The notes below the pieces were generated by a model, which searched no databases, was not told the DNA's origin, and worked only from the letters and a program-made list of their open reading frames with translations. The translations under genes were made by a program, and so were the position numbers. From Xanthostigma xanthostigma (taxonomy: Eukaryota > Arthropoda > Insecta > Raphidioptera > Raphidiidae): 64,000 nucleotides of DNA. The DNA lies in assembly GCA_963575645.1 (NCBI GenBank), contig OY754464.1, positions 75,800,948 through 75,864,947 on the forward strand. Direction: 5' to 3'. Below are positions 32,456 to 44,111 of the stretch, piece after piece. The first letter of the stretch is position 1; each line of letters begins with the position of its first letter.

Positions 32456-32545
32456 TAGCATCATGAAAGGCAAGAAGCAATGTCTTATAGCACAAGTAAA
32501 GGAAAAAATCCGAAAACCGTAAATTTGTAGTTACATCGCAGGAAA

Positions 32546-33134
32546 AAATAATGCTTTTTATTTGTAAAAATTACCCGCAACACACAGGTTTAAAAAAAAT
32601 AATGCTTGTTTCGCTGTTAATTACTTGCTGGGGGGAAATGATCCCTGACCATTTCACTGCTTTATTATGGAAATGTATTATGTATATAAACGAAAATTAT
32701 GAATATTTTATTATTCATTTTCACGTCATTTTGTGAAAAATGGTTCATGCTGGTTTATAAGCCAAGAAATAATTCTTGTATTGATTTTTTTAAGTGAAAC
32801 TTACTATGAGGCACCTCAACGTTTGTGGGGGGGTAAGTGATAAAATGGGAAGAAAAATGTGTTAGACAAAATGCATCTAACACCAACAATATTTTTGCAC
32901 GTAGTTCGCTCAATTTAAATCAGCTTCAAAACCTGTCTCAAACGAAAGAAGAAACATTTTTAATTAGATGTCGTATACAGGATGTATCACAAAAAACCGT
33001 ACATAGGAAAAACTTCATTGTGCAAATTAGTTAGAATCAACGATTACTTTGGCCACATCTGAGAATGGGTACCATAGTAACGCTGACTAACCATTATTTA
33101 ATAACAATAATAGCTAATAATGAATAATTAGAAA
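32546..33134. other. Mostly unassigned; fragment near 32905-32970
   Basis: CGCTCAATTTAAATCAGCTT and CTGTCTCAAACGAAAGAAGA resemble the type-b interior of G-family copies (38970-39020). Short ORFs have no domain. Confidence 0.4.
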
Positions 33135-33350
33135 TAATTCGGAAATATTTTAAAAATAAAAAAATCGGCTGTTTTTTTGTTTTGTAGATCTGTCAGAAAT
33201 AAACTAGTTAAGCACGCTTGGACTAATTTTCACCCGCGTCTCCTAACGTAATTTCAGAAAATTTCTTATCTTTATTATACAATATCAAATGTTTGAAGTT
33301 GGAATGATCCCGTCGCCCAATTGGCTGGAATTTTTTCGTCGACTTACGTT
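33135..33350 (+). repeat. Dispersed repeat, copy 2 (of 2535-2752)
   Basis: Same order of blocks as copy 1, ending CCCAATTGGCTGGAATTTTT. Confidence 0.75.
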
Positions 33351-33389
33351 GCAAAATTGAAATCCAGGAAAAGCGCTTAACATTAAAAT

Positions 33390-33588
33390 ATTTTTAACAA
33401 AAAAATTGAACCGACTTCACACTAAAAAGTAAAAAATAATTGCGTATTGAAATGTTTTGGAGTCGGTGTCAGCCAAAATGAAATCTATTCCGAGAACTAC
33501 ACCGACTCCAAAACATTTCAATACGCAATTATTTTTTACTTTTTAGTGTGAAGTCGGTTCAATTTTTTTGTTAAAAATATTTTATTTT
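33390..33588. repeat. Snapback hairpin, arms about 86 bp
   Basis: 33390-33475 and 33501-33588 are near-perfect inverted copies (CACCGACTCCAAAACATTTC at the inner ends). The loop is CAGCCAAAATG plus about 15 bases. Confidence 0.85.
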
Positions 33589-33599
33589 TCTCTTTTTAG

Positions 33600-33875
33600 T
33601 GTTAATCTAACACTAAAAATCGGTGAACATACATAAAAAACATTATGCGTGCCTTTGAAATTTGAGAGTTTCCCTCGATTTCTCCGGATTCCATTATCAG
33701 ATCCTGACTTGGTTCCGATAGGACCACCTCTGATGTTCACTCTTTCGAATAAAAAAAAAATTGAAAATCGGTCCATAATTGACGGAGAAATCGGTGAACA
33801 TACATAAAAAAAAATTTAAAAAAATATACAGACGAACCTCCTCCTTTTTGTTGAAGTCGGTTAAAAATGGATACC
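33600..33875 (-). mobile_element. Lepidopteran-style dispersed repeat
   Basis: Minus strand begins AACCGACTTCAACAAAAAGG and has ATGTATGTTCACCGATTTCT and GAAATCGAGGGAAACTCTC. I recognise this style from moth and butterfly genomes; exact family not claimed. Confidence 0.55.
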
Positions 33876-34290
33876 TATAGTAAGCAACAATCAACGTTTA
33901 GAACAGTTGTTCAATCTCTGTTTTTTGTCAGATTCACACAATTTCTTGTTTGTTAAATGACACGACATTTACATGTTTGAAAAAATAACTTTGTCAGTTT
34001 TCAAACTTAAATTTTACGTTTTGCCTTGAAAATGGGAAATGCTGGCTGATATTGAAAAAAAGCGGGTGTCTAAAATATAACTTTTGCAATGTATTTTTCT
34101 GTCACGAGAAAAATATTGAACTTATATAAAAAATGCAGTTTAAAATATTATATAACTGAGATTTCTGCTTCTACAATAAAAGTAATACTAAACACGTCAA
34201 CCTTTATCATTCGAGTGTCAGACAGGTATAACACTGTCCCAGTGGGACCCCTGCGGCCGAAAGTTGGATATTTTAAATGCTGTATACACA
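33876..34290. other. No recognised feature
   Basis: Short ORF at 34089-34313 without a domain. Confidence 0.45.
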
Positions 34291-34298
34291 TGCGCTGT

Positions 34299-34985
34299 CA
34301 AGGCCGTAGCTAGGATTTCATTTCGGGGGGAGTCGAGTTCTGGACCAGAGACAATAAGCAACAACTTTATTTGAAAATACATATCGTCGTTGGTTCTGTA
34401 ATAGCTCTTACGTGCATAATTGGCAGATTTTACGTTTTTTAAATGAAAAGATTCAGGAAACGGAGCTCTATACACTAGTAATACCTCCAAATTTTACAGT
34501 AACCAACAAGGGGAAATAACCCTTATGTGAAAAGTTGTATGAAATAATTCCTCCCATGTGCCAATAAATCCGAAATTAACGTTAAATATTTTTTTAGAAA
34601 ATACTTCGTCTTAATTAAACGCGTATAGTAAAGATAAGTATGAATTAAATTGCTAGTTCTTACCATCCATTGCTGAAATAACGACTTTTTGGCTTTTTCT
34701 GAAAATTTTACTTTTTGCACATAAGAGGTATTACAGAACCAACGACGATATATTATAATTTTACATAAATATAAATTTAATTAAAAGGCAGCCGAAAAAA
34801 TTTCAATGAAAGAGTTAAGTTTACATTTCGATTTTACTGATTTCGAAAAACGTGGAATGATTGTATCACAGATCCGAAAAAAAAGTCGAAAATATTTTAG
34901 TAAGTATATGTATAAAACGGTGGGTTGGCTAAGGTATTTCGGGAGCGGTTTGAACCCCCAAAACACCCCCCTTCCTACGGCCTTG
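34299..34985. mobile_element. hAT-type non-autonomous element, 687 bp
   Basis: Ends CAAGGCCGTAGCTAGG and CCTTCCTACGGCCTTG are inverted repeats. An exact 8-bp duplication TGCGCTGT lies at 34291-34298 and 34986-34993. G-rich and C-rich runs sit just inside the ends. The ORFs inside show no transposase motif. Confidence 0.92.
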
Positions 34986-35159
34986 TGCGCTGTACATTTT
35001 GAACATGTGCATGCTTCTAAATTTGCTGGATGCGTGACACCAGCACCCCTTACCGTCCGCAATTTTCCTTGGTCTTACAATATTAAGTCAAATGAGTATT
35101 TTTTAAATAACTGTAATGTCATTTAAACAAAACCTTTATGTGTAAAAAATATATCTCTA

Positions 35160-35595
35160 TACTAGCGGTTCCGCCCGGGTGCAACAAATGGGGTGGATGG
35201 ACATGAGTACGCGCATTCATCTTAGTTTACCAAGATGAATGTTGTGTCCAAATTTCATGATGATCGGAGTTATCGTTGAAAAGTTTTTGTCGGACGGGCA
35301 AATTTTCAGTTATTTTTGACGTGATAACGTCTTTTAAATTGATGAAACACCGGCTGCATGCACGAAAAAGTGTAACGTTCCGAAAAGTGTAACGTTCCGC
35401 CTGAGTAAAAGTATGCAAATTTTCATCAATGTTTCTTTATGACGTTATCACGTAAAACTATCGTCCGTAAACCGACTTTACAGACAACCAATTTTTATCA
35501 ACATTTTTCATTGATGCTACGCTCCTATTGGTCGTAGCATGATATTATATAGCCTATAGCTTTCCTCGATAAATGGGCTATCCAACAAAAAAAAT
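35160..35595 (-). mobile_element. Helitron-like repeat interrupted by a G-family copy
   Basis: 35160-35300 matches 57602-57760 (CCCGGGTG and TTCATCTTAGTTTACC). 35500-35595 matches 58015-58095. The middle, including the tRNA-like part, is lost, and a G copy sits at the junction. Confidence 0.75.
35313..35496 (+). mobile_element. G-family repeat, copy 3 (minimal)
   Basis: Only the two conserved ends plus about 60 bases between them: TTTTTGACGTGATAACGTC, then CACGTAAAACTATCGTCCG and CAACCAATTTTT. Confidence 0.85.
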
Positions 35596-35596
35596 T

Positions 35597-36169
35597 ATCG
35601 TTATATTGCCATCTTGCAACCCTATTGCGCTTCTGTGGATGAAAGTAAAACTACTTAAATCGCCATTAAAAAATAGGGGTTGGTGGTAGAACGGGGAAAA
35701 TTTAAGGTTATAAGTATTTTTTAATGGCAAATCATAAAAAGAATAAAAAATGCTATATTAATTCGTCTTTGAAATAATAATATTGTACAATTAATTGTTT
35801 TGTTACATTGTTGAAGTCGGTCAGGGGTGGGTTGAGTGCGGCCTCAACTCGAGGCTAATAATTTTATGAGTCATACTAATGAATTATAAATACAATGTGA
35901 TGTGGCCAATACGCGACTTATTGAATACATCCACTTGGTTAAATATATTATGAAGTGTGCCGACCAACTTCGAAAAAACTTCTAAATACAAATAAATAGT
36001 CTTGGTTAAAGTCTGTGGCCACTTTAGATATTTTTAATTTTTTATATAGTTTTTTAAGTCTGTTTTATATATAACAATAAAACTTATTTACCATCAGCGT
36101 TAAATTGTGCCGGGAAGTTTCGGAAAAAAATATTTTTCCAGTTCCGTATCTCAAAAGGAAAAAAAGGAA
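35597..36169. other. No recognised feature
   Basis: AT-rich. No repeat partner or coding signal. Confidence 0.45.
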
Positions 36170-36290
36170 CTCTTATAATAATAATAATAATAATCTTTAT
36201 TTCTAAAATACCATACAGGCATGAAACAAGTCAATAAAAAATTCAAACGTTAAAAAATTCCTCTGTGCTATAGTACGTATTAGTTATTAG
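36170..36290 (-). repeat. Probable LINE 3' tail
   Basis: Minus strand ends AGAAATAAAGATTATTATT in an ATT repeat, the usual LINE 3' end. Upstream coding is not readable. Confidence 0.4.
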
Positions 36291-36887
36291 ATATTTTTTT
36301 AATGACACATACTTTACTTGCCAGTGGCGCTATCGGGTGACAGAAAAAAGTAATATTTTGTTCAATACATTAAATATTCCACGTTTAAGTGAATAAAATT
36401 GTAAATTCATTTTAAAGTTCATATTTTGTGAATTTTCGGGTGAATAATAACAAATTATGGCATGAAGAAGTTTTACTTCAGTCGTGTGGTCTAAAGCATA
36501 CGCTCTTTTTTAAAGAATTCATAACATAGATTCAGCATAGATACAGGTGAAGCTATTAAATCCGTGTTAAAAATAGTAGTTAACCCTACACTGATATACC
36601 GGAAATTGAATAACCGCGAATATTTGCTCTTATTATCTCCCACCGGTCTTTTTTTTGTGTAAATGATGCCACATCTGTCTTAAATAAGATGTTCTATGAA
36701 AAACTAGTTATGCTTGTGAATACCTTCAGAGGAAAAATGGGAATCCCGTTGCCAAAATTTTCCATCAAAGAAAGCTCGATAAATATAAATGCACATATGT
36801 ATTGAACTGGATTTGCAAACACATTTGAATTTTCTACGTTGTACTTGTATTCATAGTTTACCGGACGAACATCCGGAAAATATTTAT

Positions 36888-37490
36888 TTTTCTTCATACC
36901 TCGATCGAAAGTACATACTTTCGGCATCAATTGTAAGGCATTGGTGAGATAACACGCACTGATGCGGCAGTAAAAGAAAAATAATCTATCAACTATTGTT
37001 TAGATGTAGTTTTCATATCAGCTAATAGTCGCGACTCGCGAAAAGCTATTATTTGTGTTTTTACGTATAACATCAAAGCTGCTTGCTTGGAATTTATCTG
37101 TGTTTTTATGTAATTAATAAAGTATTTACAGTAGTAGTATAGTATAGTATATTTATCATCTTGTAAGCTGTATATTTACAGATAAGAATTGTCACAATAA
37201 AATAGGAAAATACTAGAAAAAATTACAATAATTAATATAGTTATACAAAGTCGTTCACACTGTAAAAACATTCGGTAATTTTTGCAGAATATTTTAAAAT
37301 TTCCTTCCTGTCTTAATGTTACTGGCAGCCTGTTAAAAAAATAGTCCCAGAACACTGAGGAGAAGATGTAAAAAAAGATGATCTATATTTTTCTATACGG
37401 AGGTATGAAGAAAAATAGTATACACCACACTGGCCGAAAGTTTGATATCTTGCACTGCGCGCCATGACGTCTGAGGCGACAATCTTTTTA
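36888..37490 (+). mobile_element. Composite hairpin repeat Z, copy 4, interrupted
   Basis: Body from TCTTCATACCTCGATCG, broken by a LINE fragment at about 37135-37395, then GGAGGTATGAAGAAAAATAG and the first arm of the hairpin. The second arm is missing. Confidence 0.75.
37135..37395 (-). pseudogene. Short LINE 3' fragment
   Basis: Minus strand reads VFWDYFFNRLPVTLRQEGNF then KIFCKNYRMFLQ, matching the N.LP...F...L pattern at the C terminus of LINE polyproteins, followed by a stop and a short ATAGT-type tail. The rest of the element is absent. Weak by length alone, but its position inside an otherwise contiguous Z copy supports an insertion. Confidence 0.5.
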
Positions 37491-38474
37491 CCAGCTCCCT
37501 CCTCCCAATTAACCCGTCTATTTACGTTATACGTCCGTGATTGGGTCATCCGACTCTATAATATCTATTGTAAGAAAGGCGTAGTGCACATACTGTACAG
37601 TGTACACAAGCTGTGGTATTTCTTTGTGTCCACGAGTGTAGCTGTGCCTTCCCGCGTAACATGCGGCTGACCAATGACACGAAGGGACGCGTGGAACCAG
37701 CCAACACGAAAAGTACATGGACACACGCGGTTGTTGGTAGCCATCAGACGATGAATAGACAAAGGGGATGACGCTTGTAATAAAAGATGTGAAGAAGTGT
37801 GAAAGAATTAAATAAAATATATTACAAACTGAATGATAATTTAATAATAATTTTTGTGTCTTGTCTAGTAGCTAACACCATGTAATAAATTTTTCGTCCA
37901 GTAAGTTCAGAGAAAATAAGCTGTGACAGACAGACAGATACAAGGGTTCCGTTTTTTCATCGGATGTACGGAACCCTGATGTATTCGCAAAAACAATTCT
38001 TTAGTGCAAATACATTTTATATTCTATTGATTCGACCATGATGTATGTATACGTTAACCGTTTGTCTAGGCTGTTGTTATTTTCTTGAAGAAATTTACAT
38101 AAGCGCCGCCTTTGCTGCCTGTAAAGAAAACTTTTTTTCACCCTTACGCCATGCCAATGTATTTTTAAAGAGATCTATACGAACCTATAACGTCTATGTT
38201 TCTCAACGCAGACCTTTTATTTATTTGCAAACAGTTTTCTTCTATATTTTTTCTTTAAACTGCTTGCTTTATCATTTCAAAAAAAAATCGAGTGTGCTTT
38301 AGACCACACGACTGAAGTAAAACTTCTTCCTGCCATAATTATTTTAAATATATTTATTAAGAATAATGCGTAAATACCTCAAATTTGCTCATGTTAAATT
38401 CATAAACGAACAATAATATGCAGTTGGTTCGTCTCAAAGTTTATCGAACACAATATAACCTCAATCTGTAGCAC

Positions 38475-38705
38475 ATATTATATTATTCAAGGCCATGGCC
38501 GATTACCTGTCAAACTCCTATGCTAAAAATTTGCCTACCTTATCCTAATTTCCTAAAAATTCCTTCATTCGCCCATTGCTATTAATTAAGTTGAAGTTTA
38601 AAAAATGTAGAAAATAACGGGAAGTGTGATAGTAATGGTGCGAATGGCGTCTGTTATGACATAAAGTTGAGAAACGGACGTTAAACGCATTATTATTATT
38701 ATTAT
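38475..38705 (+). mobile_element. SINE body without tRNA head
   Basis: Matches the body and tail of the SINE at 15435-15772 (TTCAAGGCCATGGCCGATTA to ACGTTAAACGCATTATTATT). It also carries about 80 bases of body that the 15-kb copy lacks (GTGCGAATGGCGTCTG). Confidence 0.75.
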
Positions 38706-38756
38706 TGTGAAAAATAACTATAATTTAGAGTGATGATGATCCTGTTTAAATATTAG

Positions 38757-39640
38757 AAAATTGAAGGATGAAACCTGGTGGCATAGGATCAATGAACTTT
38801 GCAAATACTGAAGGTTTTTTGACGTGATAACGTCTTATAAATTGATGAATCACCAATATTATAAATTGATAAAACACCGGCTGCATGTACGAAAAAGTGT
38901 AACGCATAACGCGTAACGCATAACGCGTAACGTTCCGCCTGACCCTGTGCGTGCTTTTTGATAATTTCTCGCTCAATTTAAATCAGATCGGTTTGAAACC
39001 AGTCTTAAACGAAAGAGGAGAACATTTTACATAGATTTCGTATAACAGAATTTGCTTAAACAGTTTTTTAATACAAATTTATATAGAAAAATATTTTATA
39101 CAAATTTATATAAAAAAATAGCTGTATAAATGCATTGTTGTCTATTGAATGGCGCGCGCGCGACGCGGTCGGTCGTCTTTGTTTGCCGTACATGGAAATT
39201 AGAAAATAACGTATGTCTTGTCTTAACATGAAAACGGCTGCATTTCTAATGTTTATTTTTTACATTAGTATTTTGTGATTTGCAAAGCCTTCTAAGTTAA
39301 CTATTGGAATAACTAATTATTATTAGAACATAATACTTTGTAAGTTGCAAACGTCACTTTTGACATTTCTTATCATTCCGACACCAAGGATAAGCGGATT
39401 GAAACCAAATTTTGGGAGGTTTAGGTTATGTATTACGGAATACGTTATCACGTAAAACTATCGTCCGTAAACCGACTTTACAGACAACCAATTTTTTTAA
39501 TTGCATTTTATTGTCTTACATTTCGGCAATCTTTATGCCATCTTCGGAGAATCGTCAGACAATAAAATGCAATAAAAAAACCTTCAGTTTTTGCAAAGAT
39601 CATTGATCCTATGCCACCATGTTTCATCCTTCAATTTTAT
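38757..39640. mobile_element. Palindromic MITE split by a G-family copy
   Basis: Arms 38757-38819 and about 39577-39640 are inverted copies (AATTGAAGGATGAAAC, GGTGGCATAGGATCAATGA). An inner palindrome at 39500-39570 carries CCGAAGATGGCATAAAG...GCCGAAATG on the minus strand. The G copy occupies the middle. Confidence 0.8.
38815..39498 (+). mobile_element. G-family repeat, copy 4 (interior type b)
   Basis: Conserved ends with an interior shared only with 41871-42869, for example CGACGCGGTCGGTCGTCTTT and GACACCAAGGATAAGCGG. The TAACGCG minisatellite is expanded differently from copies 2 and 7. Confidence 0.85.
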
Positions 39641-39644
39641 AATT

Positions 39645-40139
39645 ATTATTATTATTTTTATAATTATTATATTATATCTTTTTTATAAACATTGGTCTGT
39701 TTTTTTGTTTTGGGTTTCGTCATAATGCATTTTTGTAAATTAATATTTAGTTTTAATTATCTGAGAATGCATATTTTTGTTTAAAACGAATCAATCATAA
39801 TTTGCTTGTCACTATTTTCGTTCTATTTATTTAAATTTTATACTCGGTGCCCATCGATCGTTAAAACTTCTATTGAAACCGTGTTATTATTTTTCCATTA
39901 TTTCATTTACCCTATTAGCTTCATAAATCAAAATTGCACTGCAAGTCGTTGCAGTCTGCGACTAAGTCTGTCTTTCTTGTCGATACACGGAATTAATACC
40001 CGTTCTCTTTCTATCAACAAATCCTGTTAGAAGTTTAATTCAATACAGAAATCGAATACTGCTAAATGGATGCCATTTAATACAGTTTTGATATAAATCT
40101 TTCGTGAAAGACAGTCACTCGAAAATATTTTTTTTTTAT
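39645..40139. other. No recognised feature
   Basis: AT-rich, ATT run at about 39640. Nothing coding. Confidence 0.45.
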
Positions 40140-40835
40140 ACACTGTTACACCCATATACTTTTATTCTATACTGAGCATAGGAATAAAATCGCAATCGAA
40201 TTATAAGTGTGCAAACATATACTTCTGTCTTTTGACGTGGTAACGTCTTATAAATTGATGAAACACCGGCTGCACGCACGAAAAAGTGTCACGTTCCGCC
40301 TGAGCCTGAGCGTGCAAGCGAGAGCGCGGTATAAGCGATAGAGAGGCACGATCGGCCCAAGCGTCGGCTTGTACGCATTTCTCTCTCTTCTCGCGTGACG
40401 TCAGAGAGTTCATCAATGTTTCTTTATGACGTTATCACGTAAAACTATCGTCCGTAAACCGACTTTACAGACAACCAATTTTTTTTTACGCTGTAAGCAC
40501 TGGCGTATCCAGGAGGGCAAAACAAGCACGGGGGACCCGGCTTAACAAATTTCTAATTTGCCCCCTCCTGGGCCAAAAGCTGGGTACGCCCATGTTAACG
40601 TCATAGAAAAAGACAACGTTTTTGAAACATAGATACTTTATTCAGATTGAATGCAAGTACATCAACCAATCCTATCATCGGAGAAATGAGGAAATTACAT
40701 CGAAGAAAGAGACGCAGATATATTTTCGATACGCTTTGTTGCATTCACTCACAGCACATTGAGTAGATAGGCAATGATTCATATGGTTAATTAATAGATA
40801 CCTATATATTTAAGCAAAATTCTAGTAACTAAATT
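40140..40835 (+). repeat. Dispersed repeat C, copy 2, with G insertion
   Basis: Reverse-matches 23520-24110. Left piece 40140-40229, right piece 40488-40835, separated by the G copy in a T run. Confidence 0.85.
40230..40487 (+). mobile_element. G-family repeat, copy 5 (GC-rich interior type c)
   Basis: Conserved ends (GACGTGGTAACGTC, CACGTAAAACTATCGTCCG) around a unique GC-rich core with GCGAGAGCGCGG and CGTGACGTCAGAGAG. The empty counterpart is in repeat C copy 1 at 23893-23899. Confidence 0.85.
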
Positions 40836-41039
40836 TCGCCCTGTCATCGAACGAAATTCTAGCAACTAAATTAAAGGTATATCAAAACCGCCATGTTTCT
40901 CACTCCAACACACACACACAACAAACACATACACACAGCTGTCCAGCGCATACACACAGAAGCTCAAATGAAACGTAACACGTGCCATTAACAGCGTCGC
41001 GCTAATTGAAAAATAACGCGGTTTTCCTCCCATTCATTA

Positions 41040-41250
41040 GATGTTTCACATAAAAAAACTAACAATAATAATGCGTCATAACATACGCCATTCGCACCAT
41101 TACTATTTTCCATCTATCACACTTATTTTCTACTGAACTTCAACTTGCAATTGCAATGGGCGAATGAAGGAATTTTTTTTAGCAAATTATAAATAAAGTA
41201 GGCAGGTTTTGAGCATAGGAGTTTGACAGGTAATCGGCCATGTGCCATTC
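41040..41250 (-). mobile_element. SINE body, minus orientation
   Basis: Reverse of the 38475-38705 body, including CATACGCCATTCGCACCATT and AGGAGTTTGACAGGTAATCG. Confidence 0.7.
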
Positions 41251-41440
41251 TATTGTAAGTACTGCTTATATTTTCGGCCACCTGATGGCGCCACTAGCCA
41301 GTGAAGTATTTGTTGAGAAAGAGAAAAAGAAAATTATATCTCCTTCTCATCTTCCGTTCGCCTTGCCCGATCACACTTTTCGTCAAGCATTCACCATCTT
41401 ACTCCCCAAGTCAGGCGTGCCTAAAGAAGTTTTACTTAAA
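41230..41440 (-). repeat. Repeat B, copy 3
   Basis: Reverse of 4931-5130: TGATGGCGCCACTAGCCAGT, GCCTTGCCCGATCACAC and TTTTACTT. The 67-codon ORF here is a repeat artefact. Confidence 0.75.
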
Positions 41441-41510
41441 TAAAAATATCTAAAAATTGTTAAATGTACAATATGATACTTAAAAAAATTAAATGAGTCG
41501 CTATACAATA

Positions 41511-43502
41511 TAGGGGAGAATGTGGAGGAATGGGACATTTTTTAATTTTTTATTGTTGACGAATCACACACTTTTCAGTCAATGTGAAATAAAGTTATTA
41601 TTATTATTATTTTTATTTGCATGCTAATAACTCAAATCTATTTTAGCTGATAACGGAATACAACTATTCTGCATGAGTTATCTGTAATCATACTAATTAA
41701 ATACTTAAAATGGAAAGATATATTAGTAAAAATAAAAACAAGTGTGCTTACGTCCCGTTCCTCCTGCATGCAGGTGGATTGGGACAGATCGCAGGAATAA
41801 TGGGACACTTTATTTTTTTCCAAAGAAAACTATTTATTTAACTTAAATTTGAATTTTATTATCATAACAAAAAAAAAATTGGTTGTCTGTAAAGTCGGTT
41901 TACGGACGATAGTTTTACGTGATAACGTATTCTGTAATACATAACCTAAATTTATATAATAATTATAATAATTCGAATGATGATATTGCATCTTTCGCTT
42001 CAAATTTAGGTAAATTTTATTAAGTAGAATAATAAAACACTATAAAAAGTACACTATTATTATATAAAAAACAACTATGGCATGTATCTCTTTTGCGCAT
42101 GCGCCGATTTTCCCCAAAAAATTTACAAAAATTTCTAGTAAAAATAGATAGAGTAAAAACCGTTTTAAAAACTATATTATTATTATATAAAACATCATTA
42201 TAAGAGATATATTCTTTTACGCATGCGCCGATGTTCCCCAAAAACAATAAGCCACTTCATATTTGCATATCAAACATCCTCCCAAAATTTGGTTTCAATC
42301 CGCTTATCCTTGGTGTCGGAATGATAAGAAATGTCAAAAGTGACGTTTGCAACTGTCAAAGTATTATGTTCTAATAATAATTAGTTATTCCAATACTTAA
42401 CTTAGAAGGCGTTGCATTTCACAAAATACTAATGTCAAAAAATTGAATTAAACATTAGAAATGCAGCCGTTTTCATGTTAAGACAAGACATACGTTATTT
42501 TCTAATTTCCATGTACGGCAAACAAAGACGACCGACCGCGTCGCGTCATGCATTAGACAACTCACAACATTGCATTTATACAACTATTTTTCTATATAAA
42601 TTTGTATAAAAAAACTGTTTAGGCAAATTCTGTTATACGAAATCTATGTAAAATGTTCTCCTCTTTCGTTTAAGACTGGTTTCAAACCGATCTGATTTAA
42701 ATTGAGCGAGAAATTAGCAAAAAGCACGCACAGGGTCAGGCGGAACGTTACGCGTTAGGAACGTTACGACCGTTAGGAACGTTACACTTTTTCGTGCATG
42801 CAGCCGGTGTTTTATCAATTTATAAGATTGGTGATTCATCAATTTATAAGACGTTATCACGTCAAAAAATCACAATTCATTTTATAATTAAAAAAATATA
42901 TTCTCATTTTATCAATTGTAATTAAAGTATAAAGTTAACGTAAACCAGGAAACCGACGGTTTAAGTCTATTTCAAATTTATAAAAAGTACGAACTCTTTC
43001 GGTGGCATACTGGTGAATATCTGTAATGCAAGAATTCATAAGAACACATTTTACAAGAAAACATGCAAAACGGAATATGTAGGTGGTATGGAACATGTTC
43101 CATACATCCTGCAGCAGTAAGTCCCAAACCTCCTGCATTGCCAACTATTAATAAAAGGGTTTATTGTAATTTCTAAATTAAGAATATAGCATCACATTTA
43201 TCACGATTCTCTTCTACAATCTTTCATTATTTATTATTTTATCATAGATATTTGCTTAAGTAATAATAGTCTACACAGTTCAAAAAAATAGTTTGGCGGA
43301 TATACTTACTTTTTTCCACAAAATCACACTTTTTTTAATAGCTCGAACATACATACTTCAACACGTATTAAAATTTATCATATACTTTTGAGCAGCATAT
43401 GTCATCTGTTGTGACGAATTGAAACATTTAAACACCCGCCAAATTTAAAAAAACCTTACTGTCCCATTCCTCCTGTGTCCGATTCCTCCACATTCTCCCC
43501 TA
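41511..43502. mobile_element. 2-kb TIR element, TA-flanked
   Basis: Ends read TAGGGGAGAATGTGGAGGAA and its inverse, about 28 bp with one mismatch. Both ends abut TA, compatible with a TA target duplication. Related GGGACA / TGTCCC blocks repeat inside near 41755-41812 and 43460. A G copy fills 41871-42869. The short ORF at 42935-43144 has no transposase motif. Confidence 0.7.
41871..42869 (-). mobile_element. G-family repeat, copy 6 (interior type b, longest)
   Basis: Minus strand begins TTTTTTGACGTGATAACGTC; plus-strand left edge is AATTGGTTGTCTGTAAAGTC. The interior is shared with 38815-39498 plus extra ATGCGCCGA-type segments at 42080-42240. Confidence 0.85.
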
Positions 43503-43847
43503 CACATTTAATATGAAAGTGGAACAAAACAATAGCTGGATTGATAAATGTAATGCAGCCGGTCAACTGCTGAGCCAATAGAACGCAACCAATATTGGAA
43601 AAGCACACACACACGCGCATTCAGACATACATTGAGAGAAGGAAAGATAGACCAATACAAACATTGTGCCACGTATTGCATATAAATTACAACTTGCCAT
43701 ATGTTTGTAATGACTCGCGCGCGGACATTCCTAAGAGATTCCAAACCACGTACTCTTACCTATCTACTGTCACATCAAACTTTGAAGGCTATAATATATC
43801 TAAAGCACGCTGCACACGAGGTTGGTTTTGATATTCAATGCTTTTAA
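43503..43847. other. No recognised feature
   Basis: ORFs of 78 codons on both strands overlap and have no domain. A short CA run lies near 43603. Confidence 0.4.
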
Positions 43848-44111
43848 GGAGGTTGAGGCGTTAAACGAAGATTATGAAAAAAATCTGAAATAAAGTTTTT
43901 TTAATAGATTTTTTATGACAAAATTTTCTGTAAAAAATCCAAAATCATTTGAAGATTTATAAAGTTAAAAAATAAAAAAAACTTTTACATGTAGTCTTAT
44001 GGAAAATATGTCAACCTAGCATGCAAACGGAACATTTTAATTTTTTGCAAATAACCAAATAATGTCAGCAGTTTCGAAAACTAACTATGTAAAGCATCGA
44101 TGTCTTACGCA
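43848..44111 (+). repeat. 260-bp repeat A, copy 1
   Basis: Nearly identical to 44929-45188, both starting GGAGGTTGAG and ending near TCTTAC(A/G)CA. Copy 1 runs straight into the R hairpin. Confidence 0.9.

Larger units (their letters stand above)
36456..38341. mobile_element. Possible TIR element with about 50-bp ends
   Basis: 36456-36506 and 38291-38341 are inverted copies (AAGTTTTACTTCAGTCGTG / CACGACTGAAGTAAAACTT). The AGTAAAACTTC core also begins repeat B. The interior holds a Z copy, a LINE tail and 0.8 kb of unassigned sequence (37490-38290). Confidence 0.5.
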
